Below, piece by piece: positions 61,001 through 64,000 of a stretch of DNA of 64,000 bases (positions are counted from its first letter, which is position 1; each line of letters opens with the position of its first letter). The notes beneath the pieces are model-generated. The model had not been told where the DNA came from. It did no database searches and saw only the letters and a list, made by a program, of their open reading frames with translations. The position numbers were made by a program, and so were the translations under genes. Origin of the DNA: Struthidea cinerea (Eukaryota > Chordata > Aves > Passeriformes > Corcoracidae); the NCBI GenBank assembly GCA_013397865.1, contig VZTI01003110.1:127220-191219 (forward strand). The letters are read 5' to 3'.

Positions 61001-61955
61001 TGTTACCTTATGTTAATTTGTGAATATATGTCGCAATGAAAATTAATTAAGTTACATTTTAGCATCATGCTGTGTGTTTTGTGTTAGTGGGAGAATTATT
61101 TTAAGAATAGTTTCTTTCTAATACAGCTTTATCAGTGAACAGCTAGTAGCATACTAAAGAAGCATGGAATGGCTTGGGTTGGAAAAGAGCTTAAAGATCA
61201 TCTGGTTCCAAACCTCCCATCATAGGCAAGGATAGCATCCACTAGGTCAGGTTGTCAATGGCCCCATCCAACTTGGCACTGAACATTTCCAAGGGTGGGG
61301 CATCCACAACTTCTCTGGGCACCTTTGTGGGTGCCTCACTAAGTAAAGTATTTATTCGTAACTTCTAACCTAAATCTCTCTTCTTTTGGTTTAAAACCAT
61401 TTCCCCTTGTCCTGTCATTATCTGCCCATGTAAAAAGTCACTCTCCCTGATGCTTATAAATCCCCTTGAAGTACTGGAAGGCCACAGAGAGGCAGAGTTT
61501 CAATGCCCACTTTACTTGCTGTCTGCCATTCAGGGCTTGTACAGCATAGTATTGCTGACTAGAGGTCGTCCAAAAGTTTCTTTTGGAGAGATCCTGCCTT
61601 GGGCCCACTGAGCCTCAGATTCCTTTCCAAATCTCTTTAATATGTGCAGATGTTAATGGAGGTGATGTGTGAGGAAGAAAAAAAAGGAAACTTTATTTTA
61701 AAAAATTTCAGGGTTATAAAATGATTCTATTGTGTATATAATGCTATCAGTGACTTTTTTTTTTTTTTCAGGATTATGTCTTTGGAAGAAGAAATTATTT
61801 CAAAGAAAGTTAAACTCATAATAATTGACTCTGTTGCTTCAGTTGTCAGAAAGGAGTTTGATACAAAACTCCAGGGCAATCTGGCAGAGAGAAGTAACTT
61901 TTTGACTAGAGGAGCATCAGTGTTGAAGTATTTGGCAGAGGAGTTCTCAATACCA
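45944..61955 (+). CDS. RAD51B: RAD51B, DNA repair protein RAD51 homolog 2 (exons 2-7, 3' end outside the window)
   Basis: RAD51 paralogue that works with RAD51C, RAD51D and XRCC2 (BCDX2 complex) to promote RAD51 filament formation in nuclear homologous recombination. Six coding exons join in frame (84+114+117+137+120+184 = 756 bases) to give residues 1-252, collinear with human RAD51B without an indel. Residues 1 to about 80 form the helical N-terminal domain, followed by the RecA-type ATPase core. Walker A is at 108-115 (SPPGCGKT, with K114 and T115 at the human positions), and a Walker B-like strand LIIID ends at D210. Every intron begins GT and ends AG. The first Walker A glycine is serine here, which is unusual. 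Intron sizes are 791, 2920, 5522, 4772 and 1251 bases for introns 2 to 6, far smaller than the hundreds of kilobases spanned by human RAD51B. About 98 C-terminal residues, beginning with the VILTNQ block of human, are not in the window. Confidence 0.97.
46036..46145 (+). repeat. T/G-rich low-complexity tract
   Basis: About 110 bases of almost only T and G, including T runs of 10-13, repeated GGTTTGGTGG-type steps and a short GT run (46125-46133). It starts 8 bases after the exon 2 donor. Confidence 0.85.
46330..46714 (+). mobile_element. CR1 LINE internal fragment in RAD51B intron 2
   Basis: Clear CR1 blocks in order: GCAGAGAAGGACCTGGGGGC, 'ctggtggacaacactgtcca', 'atgagccagcagtgtgtcct', 'gccaagaaggccaatgggat', 'gaggcctgacctggagtgct' and 'ggaaaggctgagggagctgg'. 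It stops after 'gagtatctgaagggag' at about 46714, so the usual 3' tail is missing and the copy is truncated at both ends. It ends about 100 bases before the exon 3 acceptor. Confidence 0.9.
46819..46932 (+). CDS. RAD51B: RAD51B coding exon 3 (residues 29-66)
   Basis: Acceptor TCTTTCAG at 46818, donor ACA|GTAAGT at 46933, phase 0 on both sides. It encodes 38 residues beginning DFLCLSLLELMKVTGQSYYE and ending SRACAPKMQT, close to human DFLCLSPLELMKVTGLSYRG...SRACAPKMQT. This is the N-terminal helical domain. Confidence 0.97.
46933..49852 (+). other. RAD51B: RAD51B intron 3
   Basis: 2920 bases of AT-rich intron. No repeat family or RNA gene recognised. Confidence 0.85.
49853..49969 (+). CDS. 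RAD51B: RAD51B coding exon 4 (residues 67-105)
   Basis: Acceptor CTTTTTGTAG at 49852, donor GAG|GTAACT at 49970. It encodes 39 residues, starting AYEMKLRKSVNPSSAFLSTT and ending LHGGVPCGSLTE. The first half (linker) is variable against human; AFLSTTL and LHGGV.CGSLTE are conserved and lead into the ATPase core. Confidence 0.96.
50125..50151. repeat. Short hairpin in RAD51B intron 4
   Basis: TCTACTGTG (50125-50133) and CACAGTAGA (50143-50151) are exact reverse complements. One G-T and one C-G pair extend the stem to 11 around a 5-base loop. Function unknown. Confidence 0.7.
51886..51901 (+). repeat. T16 homopolymer
   Basis: Uninterrupted run of 16 T in RAD51B intron 4, preceded about 15 bases earlier by an A11 run. 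Confidence 0.9.
52516..52534 (+). repeat. T19 homopolymer
   Basis: Uninterrupted run of 19 T in RAD51B intron 4, with no transposon attached that I can see. Confidence 0.9.
55492..55628 (+). CDS. RAD51B: RAD51B coding exon 5 (Walker A exon, residues 106-151)
   Basis: Acceptor TTTTCCCAG at 55491, donor AAG|GTAAGG at 55629. It has 137 bases, starts in phase 0 and ends two bases into codon 151. It encodes ITSPPGCGKTQFCIMVSVLA, then a segment ending AVIYIDTESAFSAE-R. The nucleotide-binding P-loop is SPPGCGKT where human has GPPGCGKT, because codon 55498-55500 is AGC. All other P-loop residues, including Lys114 and Thr115, and the YIDTESAFSAER strand are kept. Confidence 0.97.
58519..58605. repeat. 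Two abutting perfect hairpins
   Basis: Hairpin 1 has arms TCATGCAGACTATTT (58519-58533) and AAATAGTCTGCATGA (58555-58569), 15 bp perfect, extended inside by GGCA/TGCC around a 9-base loop. Hairpin 2 has arms GATTAATTGTACAGGT (58568-58583) and ACCTGTACAATTAATC (58590-58605), 16 bp perfect with a 6-base loop. The two share bases 58568-58569. The element sits in RAD51B intron 5 and matches no repeat family that I recognise. Confidence 0.85.
60371..60386 (+). repeat. T-rich tract complementary to the tract after exon 6
   Basis: TTTTTGTTTTGTTTTT is the exact reverse complement of 60545-60560. It forms part of the polypyrimidine tract of the exon 6 acceptor. Confidence 0.85.
60401..60520 (+). CDS. 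RAD51B: RAD51B coding exon 6 (residues 151-191)
   Basis: Acceptor TTCTTAATAG at 60400, donor GAAGAG|GTATTC at 60521. It has 120 bases and the same phase on both sides, so skipping it would keep the frame. It encodes LIEIAANRFPAYFDSDEKLF, then CMTRSIHLYRELTCCSVLK and the split Arg codon. Human has LVEIAESRFPRYFNTEEKLL followed by ...VHLYRELTCDEVLQR. The donor GTATTC is weaker than the other RAD51B donors. The exon is enclosed by complementary T-rich and A-rich tracts. Confidence 0.96.
60545..60560 (+). repeat. A-rich tract complementary to the tract before exon 6
   Basis: AAAAACAAAACAAAAA, 25-40 bases after the exon 6 donor, is the exact reverse complement of 60371-60386. Confidence 0.85.
61155..61625 (-). 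mobile_element. CR1 LINE 3' fragment in RAD51B intron 6, reverse orientation
   Basis: Reversed CR1 3' blocks: 'tggaatggcttgggttggaa', 'agatcatctggttccaaacc', 'tagcatccactaggtcaggt', 'aagggtggggcatccacaac', 'ttaaaaccatttccccttgt' and 'cctgtcattatctgcccatg'. The left edge is near 61155; the right edge, near 61625, is less certain as similarity fades. It lies opposite to the gene, about 150 bases before exon 7. Confidence 0.88.
61772..61955 (+). CDS. RAD51B: RAD51B coding exon 7 (Walker B exon, residues 191-252)
   Basis: Acceptor TTTTTTCAG at 61771, donor CCA|GTAAGT at 61956, ending in phase 0. It encodes IMSLEEEIISKKVKLIIIDS (the Walker B-like LIIID), then VASVVRKEF, LQGNLAERSNFLTRGAS and LKYLAEEFSIP, all close to human. 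It is the last RAD51B exon inside the window. The human protein continues VILTNQ, which I could not find up to 64000. Confidence 0.97.
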
Positions 61956-61998
61956 GTAAGTTCTTCCTTTTCTATGTTTTTGCCTTACGGTATCAAGT

Positions 61999-62004
61999 AA
62001 TAAA
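61999..62004 (+). terminator. RAD51B: Possible intronic polyadenylation signal
   Basis: AATAAA 43 bases into intron 7, overlapping the stop codon (61998-62000) that ends the reading frame continued from exon 7. Whether it is used is unknown. Confidence 0.3.
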
Positions 62005-62234
62005 ATCAGAGAAGAAGGAAAATGACAGGAAGACAAAAACCAGACAATGATTCTAGTAGGAATCTTTAAGCAGGTACCAGTTGGAATGTAATTAGGAAAT
62101 GGAAGAACAGTAGTTCTGCTTGGTGTGTTTCTTCTGTGATTTTTTGAAATTTCTTAGGAATTATTTTTATTTTTTGTTAATTTAAATTAGACTTTAAATA
62201 AGAAATTACAAGATTCTCCAGCTGTCTCTCTGCA

Positions 62235-62250
62235 TTTTTTTTTTTTTTTT
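62235..62250 (+). repeat. T16 homopolymer
   Basis: Uninterrupted run of 16 T in RAD51B intron 7. Confidence 0.9.
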
Positions 62251-62585
62251 CCTTAAATACTACATTTTGTTGCCATTAAATACTGTTTATCCTGATGGTT
62301 CCTTTGTACTGTTTGTCACTAACTAGTGCATACTCTGGGTAGCTGATGATCTTTTTCTGCCTCTGTTTCTTTTACTTAATAGAATCTCAAAAATACTTAT
62401 GCTCTGGAACAGCATAAATTCCTTTTGTAGCTGATAATGTATGCTAATTTCTGCAGAACGGAAGGTAACAGCTCAGCAAATCCTTGTCTGTGCACTTGCC
62501 CATAAAATGCAAAGGAAGACATGGATACTCAGTGCAAGGACTGGGTAGACCTGACTGAAAAGTGCTTTAGAAGATGTAAACTGTG

Positions 62586-62612
62586 CGTATGTGTTTGTGT
62601 GTGTGTTTGTTA
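62586..62612 (+). repeat. GT-rich microsatellite (imperfect)
   Basis: TATGTGTTTGTGTGTGTGTT-type imperfect (GT)n run of about 27 bases in RAD51B intron 7; potentially length-polymorphic. Confidence 0.8.
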
Positions 62613-64000
62613 TGTGATCCACAAAGGGTCATTTCAAAAGATACCATCGAAACTCAACTCTTTAAAGTATTTCCTGCTATGGGTAACTGCTCATCATTCC
62701 AGTGTAACAGAGGAGCTGTGGTAAGAATGTGAGTAAGACTGGTGGGGCCTTTTTCACTGTGATGCTCCTGAGGTCACAGAAACTATCACATCAGAAATAG
62801 GAAGTGTGGGTCTGGCTGATGTAACTTAAGAGGAATGGATTTCCTTCTGCCATCCTTCTGACTTCTAAAGACTTCTGATGGAGAAGATTAAACCCTGCCT
62901 AAGTCCCTTTAAAGTTTATGTACAAAAGATAGCATCTTAGTCAGTGCACCCAGTAATATTTATACTGCTTTAAGAAGCCAGGAAAGAATTGTGTGTAAGC
63001 ATGTACACTCTCATATTTTGAGAAAATATTATGCATTCCTTTGAGAAAGGTGAGAAGTTTTATGAAAAGACACTATTTTTCTCTATTTCTTGATTTTCTT
63101 CTCATTTAGACAGCCCCAGGCCCTCTCTCTACCTTCACTGAAATGGTGAAGTTGAGCTGCATTTGAACCTCTGTCATTTCAGGCTGCTGTCCTGCTTAGT
63201 CAGAGCAACAGTATTGATATGCACAAGAGTCTTAGAATTGGACATTATGAAGTAGCCGAAGACTGTGATCCTAATTCTTCCTACATAAGAAGAATATAAG
63301 GCTCTTAACATTGAGAGGTTTCATTATGTTAAAGCTGACATGTTTGCTTTGAGACATTTTCAGTACCTGGTGTTGAGATTGTTCCTCTCTGTGAACACTT
63401 CAGCAAGGAGTTCTGGGAATTTTAGCAGGAGCTTGTGCTTTGGTTACAGCCTTTGACTTTTTGAATTGGTTCATGAGATGTCTTACCTTTTAAATAAAAT
63501 CTTTAAAGATCTGTGTAATTACATGTGAATACACAAATGAAAGCTTGTATGTTTTTAAAGTAATTATTGATTATATTTTTTCAATTTATTTAATGCAAAT
63601 GCACTCTGTTTTCATTTATCATCTTTAGCAAGCATTGCTTGTTGGTTGGTTCTAGAGTATTTTAAAGATTTGTTAAAATTTATGTTGCAAAATAAACTCT
63701 AGCAAGTCCTATTAGTTAAGAATTCTGGGAGGGCTTGGGCTAGAGATGTGGGTTCTTGCAAAAATGGATTCCTAGGCAAGACTCTGTGGCTAACATGCAA
63801 AATCCAGTGGTGGAGTGTGTTATGCATCTGCAACCGTTGGTGCATACTACAAAATCAGTCTGCGGTTCCATATGTTGCATTAACTTCCCTTACAGAGTAT
63901 CTGAGGTTCTCACTGTAAATAACTGTGTTGGAGTTATTTCAGATGTTTTCACTTACCTAGAAAATCATAAATATAAATTTGGGACTAAGGACATTAGTAA

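Larger units (their letters stand above)
60521..61771 (+). other. RAD51B: RAD51B intron 6
   Basis: 1251 bases. It begins with the A-rich tract, holds a reverse CR1 copy and ends in a T-rich tract and TTTTTTCAG at 61771. Confidence 0.9.
61956..64000 (+). other. RAD51B: RAD51B intron 7 (5' part)
   Basis: At least 2045 bases. Contains an early stop plus AATAAA (61998-62004), a T16 run (62235-62250) and a GT-rich run (about 62586-62612). No further RAD51B exon seen. Confidence 0.85.

Noticed and set aside
61956..64000. RAD51B exon 8 (VILTNQ block)
   Set aside because: I looked for the next exon in the expected phase and did not find it. It must lie beyond the window.
1..64000. CRISPR arrays, operons, integrated bacterial or viral systems
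   Set aside because: No regularly spaced repeats, no closely packed long frames and no recognisable viral genes. The window reads as ordinary bird nuclear DNA.

Overview
This is vertebrate nuclear DNA from a bird, most likely a passerine. The evidence is CR1 LINE fragments on both strands, including a reverse-transcriptase piece, and a short tRNA-Ile-headed, CR1-tailed SINE of the TguSINE1 type known from songbirds. Two protein-coding genes can be supported, both on the + strand. The rest is intron and intergenic sequence, without operons, CRISPR arrays or functional RNA genes that I can recognise.

Layout. Positions 1-25186 are non-coding and probably the 5' flank or a 5' intron of TMEM229B. 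They hold a 3' CR1 element with RT remnant (about 11770-12700), a minus-strand CR1 (20702-21146), the tRNA-Ile SINE (23021-23156) and two MIR-like relics. The whole TMEM229B reading frame lies in one exon (25213-25716; acceptor at 25186/25187), with a 3' UTR that may end at an AATAAA at 26414. About 18 kb without a recognisable gene follows (26440-44590), with another CR1 (43865-44432), a MIR-like relic and a few candidate regulatory stretches. A CpG-island promoter (about 44590-45180) carries a ZNF143-type element, paired CCAAT boxes and a GC box. It drives RAD51B, whose coding exons 2-7 are resolved exactly (45944-46027, 46819-46932, 49853-49969, 55492-55628, 60401-60520, 61772-61955). Together they encode residues 1-252 in step with the human protein, and the remaining exons lie beyond the window.

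The two genes are functionally unrelated: TMEM229B is a small multipass membrane protein, RAD51B a RAD51 paralogue for homologous recombination. Their immediate adjacency in the same orientation differs from the human 14q24 order and is what one inversion would produce.

I did not find a new multi-gene system. The best leads are local: a serine at the first glycine of the RAD51B Walker A motif; a frame-preserving RAD51B exon 6 enclosed by perfectly complementary T-rich and A-rich tracts; a stop codon overlapping AATAAA just inside RAD51B intron 7; the TMEM229B/RAD51B junction; and a double perfect hairpin at 58519-58605.
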